A stretch of 60,907 nt of DNA from Oscillospiraceae bacterium (GTDB lineage: Bacteria; Bacillota; Clostridia; Oscillospirales; Oscillospiraceae): the NCBI GenBank assembly GCA_902798545.1, contig CADBWQ010000015.1:1-60907 (forward strand). The letters run 5' to 3'. The position numbers and the translations under genes were made by a program. This document shows positions 48,201 to 57,007 of this stretch, one piece after another (the stretch's first letter is position 1; each line of letters starts with the position of its first letter). Under the pieces are notes generated by a model, which was not told the DNA's origin, searched no databases, and was given only the letters and a program-made list of their open reading frames with translations.

Positions 48201-49133
48201 ATGGCATTCACCGCTCAGGATGTAAAGACTCTGCGTGAGATGACGAACGTCGGCATGATGGACTGCAAGAAGGCGCTCCAGGCCACCGACGGCGATATGG
48301 ATAAGGCAGTCGACTGGCTGCGTGAGAAGGGCCTTGCAAAGGCCGCGAAGAAGGCCGGCCGTGTGGCCGCCGAAGGCATGGCTTATGCACATGTCTGCTC
48401 CGAGTGCGGCGTCGGCGCTGTCGTCGAGGTCAACTGCGAGACCGACTTCTGCGCGAAGAGCGAAGCTTTCGTGCAGTTCGTGAAAGACATCTGCAAGGTC
48501 GTCATGAATGACAACCCCGCCGACGTGGAAGCCTTGCTCCAGTGCACCTATCCCGGCCGTGACCTGACCGTCGCCGAGATCCTGCCCGAGAAGGTCATGT
48601 CCATCGGTGAGAATCTGCAGGTCCGCCGCTTTGCCCGCTTTGCCGATCCGTTCAACGTGGCCTATGTCCACGCCGGCGGCACCCACGGTGTTCTGGTGAA
48701 CCTGGCCGTCGAGGGTGACATTGACGCCACCGAGATCGGCAAGAACGTCGCCATGCAGATTGCGGCCATGAATCCGAAGTTCTGGGACAAGTCCCTGGTT
48801 CCCCAGGCCGACATCGACCACGAGCTGGCCGTCCAGGTCGCTCTGATGGACAACGATCCGAAGATGGCCGGCAAGCCCGCCGCCATCAAGGAGAAGGCCG
48901 CTGCCGGCAAGCTCAACGCCTTCTTCAGAGACAACTGCCTGCTCCAGCAGGAATTTGTCCGCTCCGACCTGTTCAAGGGCTCCGTCGAGGGCTACATCGC
49001 TGACGCTGCCAAGCAGCTCGGCGGCAAGGTCAAGTTCGTCAACGCCGTTCACTTCATCAAGGGTGAAGGCATCGAGAAGAAGCAGGAGGACTTCGCAGCC
49101 GAAGTCGCTGCTCAGATGAACATGGGCAAGTAA
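48201..49133 (+). CDS. tsf: Translation elongation factor Ts
   Basis: 310 residues. EF-Ts exchanges GDP for GTP on EF-Tu. N-terminal UBA-like domain (AQDVKTLREMTNVGMMDCKK, ALQATDGDMDKAVDWLREKG), then VVEVNCETDFCAKSEAF, the signature for the EF-Tu contact, and two further core segments ending FVNAVHFIKGEGIEKKQEDF. AGGAGG lies 8 nt upstream. The 3' end is echoed by 31-bp repeats after the terminator. Confidence 0.95.
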   Translation: MAFTAQDVKTLREMTNVGMMDCKKALQATDGDMDKAVDWLREKGLAKAAKKAGRVAAEGMAYAHVCSECGVGAVVEVNCETDFCAKSEAFVQFVKDICKVVMNDNPADVEALLQCTYPGRDLTVAEILPEKVMSIGENLQVRRFARFADPFNVAYVHAGGTHGVLVNLAVEGDIDATEIGKNVAMQIAAMNPKFWDKSLVPQADIDHELAVQVALMDNDPKMAGKPAAIKEKAAAGKLNAFFRDNCLLQQEFVRSDLFKGSVEGYIADAAKQLGGKVKFVNAVHFIKGEGIEKKQEDFAAEVAAQMNMGK

Positions 49134-49141
49134 TGAATATA

Positions 49142-49180
49142 TTTCAAGGGCCACCCGCCTCCGGCGGGTGGCCCTTGAAA
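49142..49180. terminator. Terminator after tsf
   Basis: 18-bp perfect stem (49142-49159/49163-49180), 3-nt loop; A-tail and T-head make it bidirectional in form. Confidence 0.78.
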
Positions 49181-49183
49181 ATC

Positions 49184-49252
49184 CCGGCTCAGACGAACAT
49201 GGGCCATGTAATTTCCGGCTCAGACGAACATGGGCCCTGAGATTTCCGCCTC
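49184..49252 (+). repeat. 31-bp repeats echoing the tsf 3' end
   Basis: Units 49184-49214 and 49215-49245 are nearly identical, a partial third starts at 49246. Each contains GCTCAGAcGAACATGGGC, almost the same as the last codons of tsf (49110-49127). Confidence 0.75.
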
Positions 49253-49257
49253 AGATG

Positions 49258-49289
49258 AAAGATCCCCCGCCGTACGGCGGGGGATCTTT
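49258..49289. terminator. Terminator of the leftward LRR operon
   Basis: 15-nt arms (49258-49272/49275-49289) around TA; lies 4 nt beyond the stop of the leftward gene. Confidence 0.75.
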
Positions 49290-49292
49290 ATC

Positions 49293-50648
49293 TCAGCGAT
49301 AGGAAATCGGCTTCAGGGTGTCCTTGTCATACTCGAAGCGGACATACTCCAGCGGGTCATTCCCGCGATAGGCGTAGCAGGTGGGGAAGTTGTCGTACTC
49401 GAACTGGAGACGGAGCTGCTCATACCTTGGCGCGGCTTCCCAGCCGCCGTTGTTATGGATGTCGCCGTAGCGCCAGGACTCCTCGGTGGGGTCTTCGGTG
49501 GTGCTGTTCACGATGCAGTTAGGGTGCAGCTGCTTATACTGCTCAATCTGCTCCGGGGGCACCGGCGAGAGACATCCGATGTACAGCCGGTCCAGATCCA
49601 GGTTCATGATGGGCCGGATGTCGCGCAGCGCGAAGTTGTAGCAGATGTTGAGGTCCTTCAGATTCGTAAGTCCGGAGAGTGGCGTGAGATCGGCGGCGGC
49701 CGAGGTCTGGTACTCCAGATAGTTCAGGTTCTTGCATCCGGCCAGAGGCGAGATGTCCTTGACGGCCGTCATCGCAAGGATCAGGACTTCAAGGTTGGGC
49801 ATGTTGCGGATGAAGGAGATGTCGTACATCAGGTAGTTATGGCCCATGTCCAGGTATTTGACATCCGTGCAGTAGAAGAGCCCCTCAATGGACTCCGGCG
49901 TGTTCAGGTCGCCGCCACGGTCCGGGTTTGAGACCATCAGACGTTCGACATCCGTCCGGGTGCTGTAATCCGCGCCGATCAGGACGCGCCACACCACATG
50001 GACATCGGGAAAACGGTCACGAATCTCGGCCATACGCGGGTTGGAGACGCCGCAGCTGTCCATGTCAAGAACCTTGAGGTTCGGCATACAGGCGGCGATC
50101 TGTTCCACAAGCTCCCCTTCGTCGCTGAAGGGCATGTGGTTGAGGTTCAGAATCTCATCCGAAAGGGAGACGGGATAGCCCTGAATCGTGAAGTCGTAGT
50201 GGATGTCGGCATTCGGCAGGCCTTCGCGCAGCGCCGCCACCTGACTCCAGGAGATGGCGGGCGATTCGGCGGCCGCGGACCCCAGCTCCAGGCTGCGCAG
50301 TGCGGGCAGCGCCGGAAGTACCGCGATGAGACGGTCAAGCTCCTCGGAGCTTGCCTGGGAGAGGTCCAGAGTCTCCACACCGGCGCTGATCTGTTGGCCG
50401 GCGACCTGGAAGTTCAGATCATAGGCGGGTGTTGGCTCCGGCGTCGGTTCCGGGGTCGGAGTCGGCGTTGGCTCCGGCGTGGCTTCCACGGCCGGAACGA
50501 CGGCGGACTCAACAGCGGACTCCGGGGAGACCGTGCCGCTGTCAGGCTCGCTGGTGTGCTTCATGAAGGGCAGACTGCAGCCGCTGAGAAGCGAGATGCA
50601 CAGCAGCAGAGAGAGGGCTGCGCAGAGGGTGGATTTGTGTTTCATCAT
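49293..50648 (-). CDS. Leucine-rich-repeat lipoprotein (paralogue A)
   Basis: 451 residues: lipoprotein signal with LLSGC, a Pro-Thr-Glu linker of PTPEPT units, then an LRR-like domain. Two long blocks recur in all three paralogues in this window: MAEIRDRFPDVHVVWRVLIG followed by TRTDVERLM, and YCTDVKYLDMGHN followed by MPNLEVLILAM, then short LRRs (LTPLSGLTNLKDLNICYN). The C-terminus APRYEQLRLQFEYDN is also shared. Such proteins are exported and face the outside; ligand unknown. It is the second gene of a leftward operon, 39 nt after paralogue B. Confidence 0.75.
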   Translation of the reverse strand: MMKHKSTLCAALSLLLCISLLSGCSLPFMKHTSEPDSGTVSPESAVESAVVPAVEATPEPTPTPTPEPTPEPTPAYDLNFQVAGQQISAGVETLDLSQASSEELDRLIAVLPALPALRSLELGSAAAESPAISWSQVAALREGLPNADIHYDFTIQGYPVSLSDEILNLNHMPFSDEGELVEQIAACMPNLKVLDMDSCGVSNPRMAEIRDRFPDVHVVWRVLIGADYSTRTDVERLMVSNPDRGGDLNTPESIEGLFYCTDVKYLDMGHNYLMYDISFIRNMPNLEVLILAMTAVKDISPLAGCKNLNYLEYQTSAAADLTPLSGLTNLKDLNICYNFALRDIRPIMNLDLDRLYIGCLSPVPPEQIEQYKQLHPNCIVNSTTEDPTEESWRYGDIHNNGGWEAAPRYEQLRLQFEYDNFPTCYAYRGNDPLEYVRFEYDKDTLKPISYR

Positions 50649-50687
50649 GGATACATAAACTCCAGGTTCGAAATTGGCTGAGGGAAC

Positions 50688-52454
50688 TCAGTACAGCGGA
50701 TCGTTCTGCGGCAGGGAGTAGGCCGCCTCGCCCAGGTCATACTGGAACTGCTCACGCAGGAGCGCGTAGCGCGGCATGTAGTCGTAGTTGAAGTAGCCGT
50801 ACTGCATGTAGAAGGCCCACTTGGAGTTGTCCACATGCTCGTCAAAGCGCCAGGTGCCCTGCGAGGGGTCGCCGGCGATGACGTTGACGCGCTGGTTGTC
50901 GACAAAGTCATCCTCCGGGTCCGGCGGAAGCTCGTGCAGGAGCTCCTTCATATAGGCGATCTGCTCGGCGGGGATGCCCGGCGCGGTCAGCGAGCCGATC
51001 CACAGGCGCTCCAGCCCGTCCAGCCCGTAGAGCGGGGTGATGTCGGTGACGCGCGGGCGGTTCATGTCCTCGCCGTTGTTGACGTCGGACTTCACGGTGC
51101 GGCCGATATTGAGATGCCGCAGGCTTGTAAGGCCGGAGAGCGGGGTCAGATCCGTAACGTTGGTGGAGTTGATTTCAAGGTATTCCAGTTTGTGGCAGTC
51201 GGCCAGAGGGGAGATATCGCTGATGTCGTTGATGGCGAGGATCAGAACCTCAAGGTCAGGCATGCTGCGCGCAAAAGAGATATCGGTGATGGCGTTGTTG
51301 TGACCGAGGTCGAGGTACTTGACCTTGGTGCAGTACTGGAGCTTCGCGGCCTCCTCATTGGTAACGGTGCCGCCGCGCAGGGTGGAGGAGGCGAGGATGC
51401 GCTCGACATCCGTGCGGACGCTGTAGCCGGCAAACCAGATGCGCCAGATCACGTCAACGTCCGGGTTCTCGTCCCGGATGACGGCCATGTTCTCGTTGGA
51501 GACATCACAAGTGTCCATATCCAGAGTCTCGAGATTGGTCATATAGGGCAGAATCCTGCGCACCGCGGCGCCCTGGTCGTCCATGCGGATGTGGCTGAAG
51601 CTGAGGTACTCGTCGGCGAGGTTGGCGTCGACGCCCCAGAGACTGAAGGCATAGTCCAGCGCGGCCTCCGGCGCGGCGTCATGGATCGCGGCGACACCGT
51701 CCCAGCCGACGCTGCCGTTCTCACCGCCCAGGCGAATCTTCTGGAGGTTGGTCATGCTGCGCAGGACAGCGGCGGCCTCACCGACCTGATCGGCGCTCAT
51801 GGAGGAGAGGTCGACCTCGGTATCCGAGAGGCTGACCTCCTGCCCAAGCAGAGAGAGCGCATAATGGATGTCGGCGTTCGGGCATGCGGCCGAGAGAGAG
51901 GCCAGAACGTCCGACGGGATCGTATTCCCGGCCTGGGCAAGGCCGAGGTCGACGGTCTGGAGACCCGGCAGGTACTGCAGCAGGGAAGCGGCCTGGGGCA
52001 GCAGAGAGGGATCCATGGAGGCGAGGTTCACCGCAATGACGTCACTGGCAAGCGTTTGCCCGTCCGGGAGCGTCACGGTATAGCGGACGCTGACATCCGG
52101 ATGACTCTGAGCCCAGGACTGAATCTCCGCATAGCAGGTGCTGCCGGAGAAGTCGGCGGATTGCAGCGCGGTGAACTGATCCAGAAGGGCGAGATCCGCG
52201 GGCGTCACGACGGCGGCCAGGTAGTCGGCCGTCTTCTCATAGATGCCCGAGGAGAGCGCGATTTCGTTCTCGTTCTTCGGCTGGGCCACCGGCTGGGCAG
52301 CGGTCTGGGCCACCGGCTCGGACAGATCACCGCCGGATGCGGCGGGAATGCTGTTGCGAAACAGCGTCATGATGCAGGAGTGGCCGCACAGAACGATAAA
52401 CACAAGGTATGCCAGCAGGATGATGCACTTGAAAACATGCAGTACTTTTCTCAT
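50688..52454 (-). CDS. Membrane-anchored leucine-rich-repeat protein (paralogue B)
   Basis: About 588 residues from the ATG at 52454 (GAGAGGCGG upstream; the longer frame from 52535 overlaps the promoter). The N-terminal helix VFKCIILLAYLVFIVLC has no canonical lipobox and probably stays as anchor. Two N-terminal strand/helix repeats (SLSDTEVDLSSMSADQVGEA and similar) precede the conserved core MAVIRDENPDVDVIWRIWFA, VRTDVERILAS, YCTKVKYLDLGHN, MPDLEVLILAI and LTPLSGLTSLRHLNIGRT. The end MPRYALLREQFQYDL is shared with the paralogues. It is longer than A and C by an extra N-terminal repeat block. Confidence 0.75.
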   Translation of the reverse strand: MRKVLHVFKCIILLAYLVFIVLCGHSCIMTLFRNSIPAASGGDLSEPVAQTAAQPVAQPKNENEIALSSGIYEKTADYLAAVVTPADLALLDQFTALQSADFSGSTCYAEIQSWAQSHPDVSVRYTVTLPDGQTLASDVIAVNLASMDPSLLPQAASLLQYLPGLQTVDLGLAQAGNTIPSDVLASLSAACPNADIHYALSLLGQEVSLSDTEVDLSSMSADQVGEAAAVLRSMTNLQKIRLGGENGSVGWDGVAAIHDAAPEAALDYAFSLWGVDANLADEYLSFSHIRMDDQGAAVRRILPYMTNLETLDMDTCDVSNENMAVIRDENPDVDVIWRIWFAGYSVRTDVERILASSTLRGGTVTNEEAAKLQYCTKVKYLDLGHNNAITDISFARSMPDLEVLILAINDISDISPLADCHKLEYLEINSTNVTDLTPLSGLTSLRHLNIGRTVKSDVNNGEDMNRPRVTDITPLYGLDGLERLWIGSLTAPGIPAEQIAYMKELLHELPPDPEDDFVDNQRVNVIAGDPSQGTWRFDEHVDNSKWAFYMQYGYFNYDYMPRYALLREQFQYDLGEAAYSLPQNDPLY

Positions 52455-52506
52455 GGGATTCCGCCTCTCGTCGAATCGCAGATTATTCTGAGATAAAATT
52501 ATAATA

Positions 52507-52535
52507 AGTATAGCACCATGGACACGGCTTTGCAA
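52507..52535 (-). promoter_or_regulatory. Promoter of the leftward LRR operon
   Basis: Minus strand TTGCAA (52535-52530), 17-bp spacer, TATACT (52512-52507). Confidence 0.72.
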
Positions 52536-52605
52536 GAAGAGAAGTTGTCATAATCGCAAAACGGGAGACCGGCGGAAGCGGAAAACGAGGGGGCGGCGGA
52601 AGCGG

Positions 52606-52634
52606 TTGACAGAAGCCGGAAACATGAATATAAT
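52606..52634 (+). promoter_or_regulatory. Consensus sigma-A promoter of cysE
   Basis: TTGACA (52606-52611), 17-bp spacer, TATAAT (52629-52634): exact consensus hexamers and spacing. A repeated CGGCGGAAGCGG lies just upstream. Confidence 0.88.
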
Positions 52635-52679
52635 AGCAACATTGCCCCGCGGAAGGCGGAGACTTTTGTGGAGAGAATT

Positions 52680-53348
52680 ATGTTTCAGGAACTGAGAGAG
52701 ACAATAGAAGCCTATAAGCAGCGCGACCCCGCGGCACGCACCTCGCTGGAGGTGCTGCTGCTGTACCCCGGCATCCATGCCACCCTTGCCCACCGCAGGG
52801 CGCACTGGTGCTATGAGCACCGGCTGTTCTTCCTTGCGCGATGGATTTCGCAGCGCTCCCGCCACAGGACGGGGATCGAGATTCACCCCGGGGCCAGGAT
52901 CGGGAAACGCCTGGTCATTGACCACGGCATGGGTATTGTGATCGGCGAGACCGCGGAGATCGGAGACGACTGCCTGATCTATCACGGCGTGACACTGGGC
53001 GGCACCGGCAAGGACGTCGGCAAGCGCCACCCCACCATCGGGAACAATGTCCTTGTCAGCACCGGGGCCAAGGTACTGGGCCCCATCAACGTCGGGGACA
53101 ACAGCCGCGTTGCGGCAAATGCGGTGGTCCTCTCGGACATCCCGGAGAACAGCACCGCGGTCGGTATTCCGGCCAAGGTTGTCCGCGTGGCGGGAAAGAA
53201 GGTCAACTATGTCCGCGACGTGGACCAGGTGAACGTCATCGACCCGGTGGACGCGGAGCTGGCCGCGCTGCGGGCAGAGCTGCATAAGCTGAGCCGGCAC
53301 GTGTCGTCGGACAGCGAGATCAGCTCTCTGGACAGTTCGGAGCTGTGA
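52680..53348 (+). CDS. cysE: Serine O-acetyltransferase
   Basis: Makes O-acetylserine from serine and acetyl-CoA, the first step of cysteine synthesis. 222 residues from ATG 52680; the GTG at 52668 is itself part of the GTGGAGAG ribosome site. Short N-terminal helical domain typical of Gram-positive CysE/EpsC, then left-handed beta-helix hexapeptide repeats (GIEIHPGARIGKRLVIDHGM, GIVIGETAEIGDDCLIYHGV, TLGGTGKDVGKRHPTIGNNV). The catalytic Asp-His pair lies in VIDHGMG. The C-terminal tail (SSDSEISSLDSSEL) is extended and acidic. Confidence 0.92.
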   Translation: MFQELRETIEAYKQRDPAARTSLEVLLLYPGIHATLAHRRAHWCYEHRLFFLARWISQRSRHRTGIEIHPGARIGKRLVIDHGMGIVIGETAEIGDDCLIYHGVTLGGTGKDVGKRHPTIGNNVLVSTGAKVLGPINVGDNSRVAANAVVLSDIPENSTAVGIPAKVVRVAGKKVNYVRDVDQVNVIDPVDAELAALRAELHKLSRHVSSDSEISSLDSSEL

Positions 53349-53382
53349 GTGCGTTTGACAGCCAATATTCAGGAAAGCGCTC

Positions 53383-53411
53383 TTGACGGTTTCAGTTTTC
53401 TTTTGTATAAT
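53383..53411 (+). promoter_or_regulatory. Promoter of nrfA-resB-ccsA
   Basis: TTGACG (53383-53388), 17-bp spacer, TATAAT (53406-53411), start about 75 nt before the nrfA ATG. Confidence 0.83.
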
Positions 53412-53494
53412 CAAATGTGTATGAAATGCAAAATGTTTGCCTGGGCCCCTTTGGAAGATCCCGCCTGAGGAGAGAGAATCTGGAGGAGAAACGA

Positions 53495-54814
53495 ATGAAC
53501 AAGAAGAAAAACAAACTGCTGTACGATGTTCTGGGCATCTGCTGCGGGCTGGCGGTCCTGGCGACGGGCCTGATTCATCACGCGGTGGCGCCGAAGACTG
53601 CCGCGGCGTCAGGGAACGCGCAGACGGCCGGAACCGTCCTGGCAGTGGCCGAGGCGGAGCACACCGGCAGGGGCGTCGCCAGACAGGTTAAGACCATGTC
53701 CGGCGTCACGGTGCTGCACGCGGCGGACTGGCAGGACGAATACCCCGAGATCTACGACAGCTTCATGAGAAACCGGGAAAACGACGAGATTGTCGATTAC
53801 CTGAAGGAATACCCCCAGCTTGTCACGCTGTATGAGCCCTACGGCTTCTCCAAATACTACGGAAGCGCCCGCGGGCACTTCTACGACGTGGACGACATCC
53901 TGGAGACGGGGCGCCCCCATGCCATGGCCCAGTGCTGGACCTGCAAGACCCCGGACTTTACGAATCTTGTGAACGAGACGGGACCGGAGGTGTATCAGTA
54001 CTCCTTCGACGATGTGCGTGAGCTTGTGAGCGAGGGCATCAGCTGCTACTCCTGCCATGCGAATGAGCCGGGTGAGATCACGGTGACGCACACCTATATG
54101 ATCGACGCCCTCGGCGCTGATTTTGAGAAAGTCGCGGCGGCCAACCTGGCCTGTGGCCAGTGCCATGTGGAGTATTACTTCTATCCGGGCACGGGCGTGA
54201 CCAGTCTGCCCCGCTCTGATCTGGAGAGCATGCATCCGGATGCCATCCTGGACTACTACAACAACGTGCTGGTGGACGAAAACGGCCTTGGCTTTGCGGA
54301 TTACACCAATCCGCGGACCGGTGTCCGCCAGATCAAGGTACAGCACCCCGAGTTCGAGACCTTCCTCGGAAAGGGCTCCATCCACGGCAGCGCCTACACC
54401 TGTGCCGACTGTCACATGGGTACGGTCGTGGGTGCGTCCGGAAAGGCGTATCCAAGCCACTACCTGACAAGCCCTCTGGAGAACCCGGCCCTGATCGAGG
54501 CCGAGTGCGCCAAGTGCCACCAGGATCTGATTTCCGAGGTCCGTGCCGTGCAGGAGAAGGTGGACACCAGAACGACGGAGATCTCCGATCTGCTGGTGAA
54601 CCTGACCGAAGCACTGGCCGCGGCGGTGGAGAGCGGCGACTATACCGACGAACAGCTGGACGCTATCCGCGCACTGGCCCGCGACGCACAGTTCTATTGG
54701 GACTTTGTGTTCGTTGAGAACAGCGAAGGCGCCCACAATCCGGCTCTGACGAATGAATGCCTGGACAAGGCGGAGGCTCTGACCAACGAGGCAATGGGCA
54801 TGCTCAGCACCTGA
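53495..54814 (+). CDS. nrfA: Ammonia-forming pentahaem cytochrome c nitrite reductase NrfA
   Basis: Six-electron reduction of nitrite to ammonium outside the membrane. 439 residues from ATG 53495 (GGAGGAG upstream). An N-terminal hydrophobic segment (VLGICCGLAVLATGLIHHAV) serves as signal or anchor. Five haem sites: the NrfA-specific catalytic CWTCK (147-151) and four CxxCH (184-188, 220-224, 303-307, 338-342). The active-site region YDVDDILETGRPHAM and the calcium-site neighbourhood VQHPEFETFL are recognisable. No nrfH lies next to it. The genes for covalent haem attachment (resB, ccsA) follow in the same direction. Confidence 0.92.
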   Translation: MNKKKNKLLYDVLGICCGLAVLATGLIHHAVAPKTAAASGNAQTAGTVLAVAEAEHTGRGVARQVKTMSGVTVLHAADWQDEYPEIYDSFMRNRENDEIVDYLKEYPQLVTLYEPYGFSKYYGSARGHFYDVDDILETGRPHAMAQCWTCKTPDFTNLVNETGPEVYQYSFDDVRELVSEGISCYSCHANEPGEITVTHTYMIDALGADFEKVAAANLACGQCHVEYYFYPGTGVTSLPRSDLESMHPDAILDYYNNVLVDENGLGFADYTNPRTGVRQIKVQHPEFETFLGKGSIHGSAYTCADCHMGTVVGASGKAYPSHYLTSPLENPALIEAECAKCHQDLISEVRAVQEKVDTRTTEISDLLVNLTEALAAAVESGDYTDEQLDAIRALARDAQFYWDFVFVENSEGAHNPALTNECLDKAEALTNEAMGMLST

Positions 54815-54853
54815 GAAGAGCGCGGAACAGGTACAGAAAGCGAAACAGGACCG

Positions 54854-54883
54854 AGAGCGCCCGCCCGGATGGGCAGGCGCTCT
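54854..54883 (+). terminator. Hairpin between nrfA and resB
   Basis: AGAGCGCC/GGCGCTCT plus GCCC/GGGC separated by a C-A mismatch (54854-54866/54871-54883), followed by TCCCGTT. Likely partial terminator allowing lower expression of the assembly genes. Confidence 0.6.
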
Positions 54884-54903
54884 TCCCGTTCAGGAAACAG
54901 ACG

Positions 54904-56136
54904 ATGAAAAAGACAGTACAGTTTTTCCGTTCAATGCGGTTCGGCATCCTGCTGCTGGCGCTGATCGCGCTGCTCTCCGTGGCGGGGACTGCGATTCCCC
55001 AGGGCAGAGAGGTCGCCTGGTACGCACAGACGTATCAGCGATTTCACGGTGTGATCCTGGCGCTGCGGCTGCATGATGTGTTTCACAGCTGGTACTTCCA
55101 GATGTTGCTGATCCTGCTGGGGCTGAACCTCACGCTCTGCTCGCTGGTACGGATCCGAAAACTGAGCCGGGCGAAGAAAGCCGGGAGAGAAGTGCTCCTC
55201 CGCCTGCCTGCGGAGTTTGTGCTGAATGAAAAGCAGCATGCGGCGATACAGAACGGGCTTCGTGCGATGCGCTGCAGGGAAGAGGCGTGCGGCGACAGCC
55301 TGCTCTACAGTAAAAACGCCTTCGGGCGGTACGGCAGCTTCGTGACGCATCTGTCGATCCTGCTGGTGATCGTCTTCGGGGCCATGGCGCTGTATATGCC
55401 GAAGACGGTGGACCGCGCCTGCCTGCCGGGCGAGTCGGTCACGATGGATGATGGGACCAGGATCGCGGTCCGAAGTTTCCGGATCGAGAACGAAGAGGGC
55501 CGTCTGGACTTTACAAGTGAGCTGACCGTGACGCTTCCGGACGGGCGCGAGAGCGGTCTGCGGGAGATCAAGGTCAACCACCCGCTCTCCTTCAGCCCCT
55601 GGAAGATCTATCAGCAGACCTACGGGACGGCAGGGGCCGTGACGGTGCAGAATCTGGAGACCGGCATGGCGGACACCTTTACCCTGACGGACCTGGTGTT
55701 CCTGTCCCTGGACGGGGTGAACGGCCTGTGGTATGAAGCGGTCTATCCGGATCTCATCCGCGACCCGAGCGGAAATGTCACTCTGATCACGAATACCGCC
55801 GGCAGTTATCCGAATCCGGTCTATCAGGTGCAGACGGCGTCCGACGGCGTCTATACCCCGATCCTTGCCTTCCCGGGGGAGGAACTGCAGGTTGGAACAC
55901 TGAAATTCCGCTTTGAGGACCCGGTGGAGTATCCGGGGCTGCGGATCAAGTATACGCCCGGCTTTATCAACGCGCTGCTGTGCGGGGCGTTCCTGATGCT
56001 GACAGCGGGATTCTATATCACCTTTTTCTGCCAGCCGGTTCAGGTACGCCTGGACAGGGACGGATGCGCCGTCGGAGGACCGAAGCCGGAGGGGATGCGG
56101 ATCCGGATCCGGGAATGGACAGAAGAGACAGGATGA
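54904..56136 (+). CDS. resB: ResB-like cytochrome c biogenesis protein (System II)
   Basis: 410 residues from ATG 54904. ResB/Ccs1 fold: three N-terminal helices (FGILLLALIALLSVAGTAIP with the Pro-Gln-Gly turn, FQMLLILLGLNLTLCSLV, and FVTHLSILLVIVFGAMALYM), a large extracytoplasmic domain (LREIKVNHPLSFSPWKIYQQ), and a last helix (INALLCGAFLMLTAGFYITF). With CcsA it carries haem across the membrane and ligates it to CxxCH cysteines, here presumably of NrfA. The conserved THLS histidine of helix 3 is present. Confidence 0.88.
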   Translation: MKKTVQFFRSMRFGILLLALIALLSVAGTAIPQGREVAWYAQTYQRFHGVILALRLHDVFHSWYFQMLLILLGLNLTLCSLVRIRKLSRAKKAGREVLLRLPAEFVLNEKQHAAIQNGLRAMRCREEACGDSLLYSKNAFGRYGSFVTHLSILLVIVFGAMALYMPKTVDRACLPGESVTMDDGTRIAVRSFRIENEEGRLDFTSELTVTLPDGRESGLREIKVNHPLSFSPWKIYQQTYGTAGAVTVQNLETGMADTFTLTDLVFLSLDGVNGLWYEAVYPDLIRDPSGNVTLITNTAGSYPNPVYQVQTASDGVYTPILAFPGEELQVGTLKFRFEDPVEYPGLRIKYTPGFINALLCGAFLMLTAGFYITFFCQPVQVRLDRDGCAVGGPKPEGMRIRIREWTEETG

Positions 56137-56162
56137 AAGAATCATAAACAGGAGAGTATGGA

Positions 56163-56954
56163 ATGAACGTTCTGTTTTTCGGCAGCCTGGTGCTGTACTT
56201 CGCGGCGATGGCGCTTCAGTTCGCGGCGGTCGCATTCAGGAAAGAAAAACTCGGAAAAGCGGCGTGGATTGCTTTCCTCGCGGCGTTTGCGGCGCAGACC
56301 GCCTACATCATTGTCCGCGGTGTTGTCGCGAGGCGCCTTCCCCTGAGCAATCAGTTCGAATTCGCCACCGCGTTTGCGTGGGGCGTGGCGCTGATGCTGC
56401 TGGTGCTGCGCACACGGATGAAGGCGGAGTGGCTGAGCGCCATCGCGCTGCCGATGATCTTCTTCATTCTCTCCTTTGCGGCGCTGCAGCCGAGGGAGAT
56501 CACCGACCTGATGCCGGCGCTGCGCAGCGGCTGGTTCGGGTTCCACATCGGCTCGGCGGTGATCTCATATTCCGCGTTTATCGTGGCCGGATGCATCGGC
56601 CTGCGGTATATCCTGCTCAGCAGGAAGAACAGGGAAGAGGACAGCTTCAAACTGCAGCAGATGGACTGGCTCAGTTACCGGCTGGTTGCGCTCGGCGTGC
56701 TGATGCTGACGGTGACGATCCTCTCCGGCGCCATCTGGGCGGAGCAGGCCTGGTCCGCGTTCTGGACCTGGGACCCGAAGGAAGTCTGGGCGCTGATCAC
56801 CTGGATCATCTATGTGGTCTATCTCCATCTGCGCCTGCGCAGCAGAAAGCAGGGCCTTGTGATGGCCTGGTACGTGCTGATCGCAGTGCCGGTGGTGATG
56901 TTTACCTTTGCCGGCGTGAACACGCTGATGTCCGGTCTGCACAGCTACGGCTGA
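56163..56954 (+). CDS. ccsA: CcsA/CcsB-type haem-handling cytochrome c assembly protein
   Basis: 263-residue membrane protein with about eight helices and the haem-binding WWD signature (WAEQAWSAFWTWDPKEVWAL), plus the conserved histidine contexts FHIGSAVISYSAF and VNTLMSGLHSYG. Partner of ResB in System II cytochrome c maturation. Starts 26 nt after resB with GGAGAG upstream; a third LRR lipoprotein gene follows 53 nt later. Confidence 0.92.
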   Translation: MNVLFFGSLVLYFAAMALQFAAVAFRKEKLGKAAWIAFLAAFAAQTAYIIVRGVVARRLPLSNQFEFATAFAWGVALMLLVLRTRMKAEWLSAIALPMIFFILSFAALQPREITDLMPALRSGWFGFHIGSAVISYSAFIVAGCIGLRYILLSRKNREEDSFKLQQMDWLSYRLVALGVLMLTVTILSGAIWAEQAWSAFWTWDPKEVWALITWIIYVVYLHLRLRSRKQGLVMAWYVLIAVPVVMFTFAGVNTLMSGLHSYG

Positions 56955-57007
56955 CCGGCGGCCACGGAAAACAATAAAACAGAAACATGCAGGAAAGAGG
57001 AATGACG

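Noticed and set aside
50835-52496. 553-codon frame opposite LRR paralogue B
   Set aside because: Periodic composition mirrors the leucine repeats on the other strand; it also covers the promoter region.
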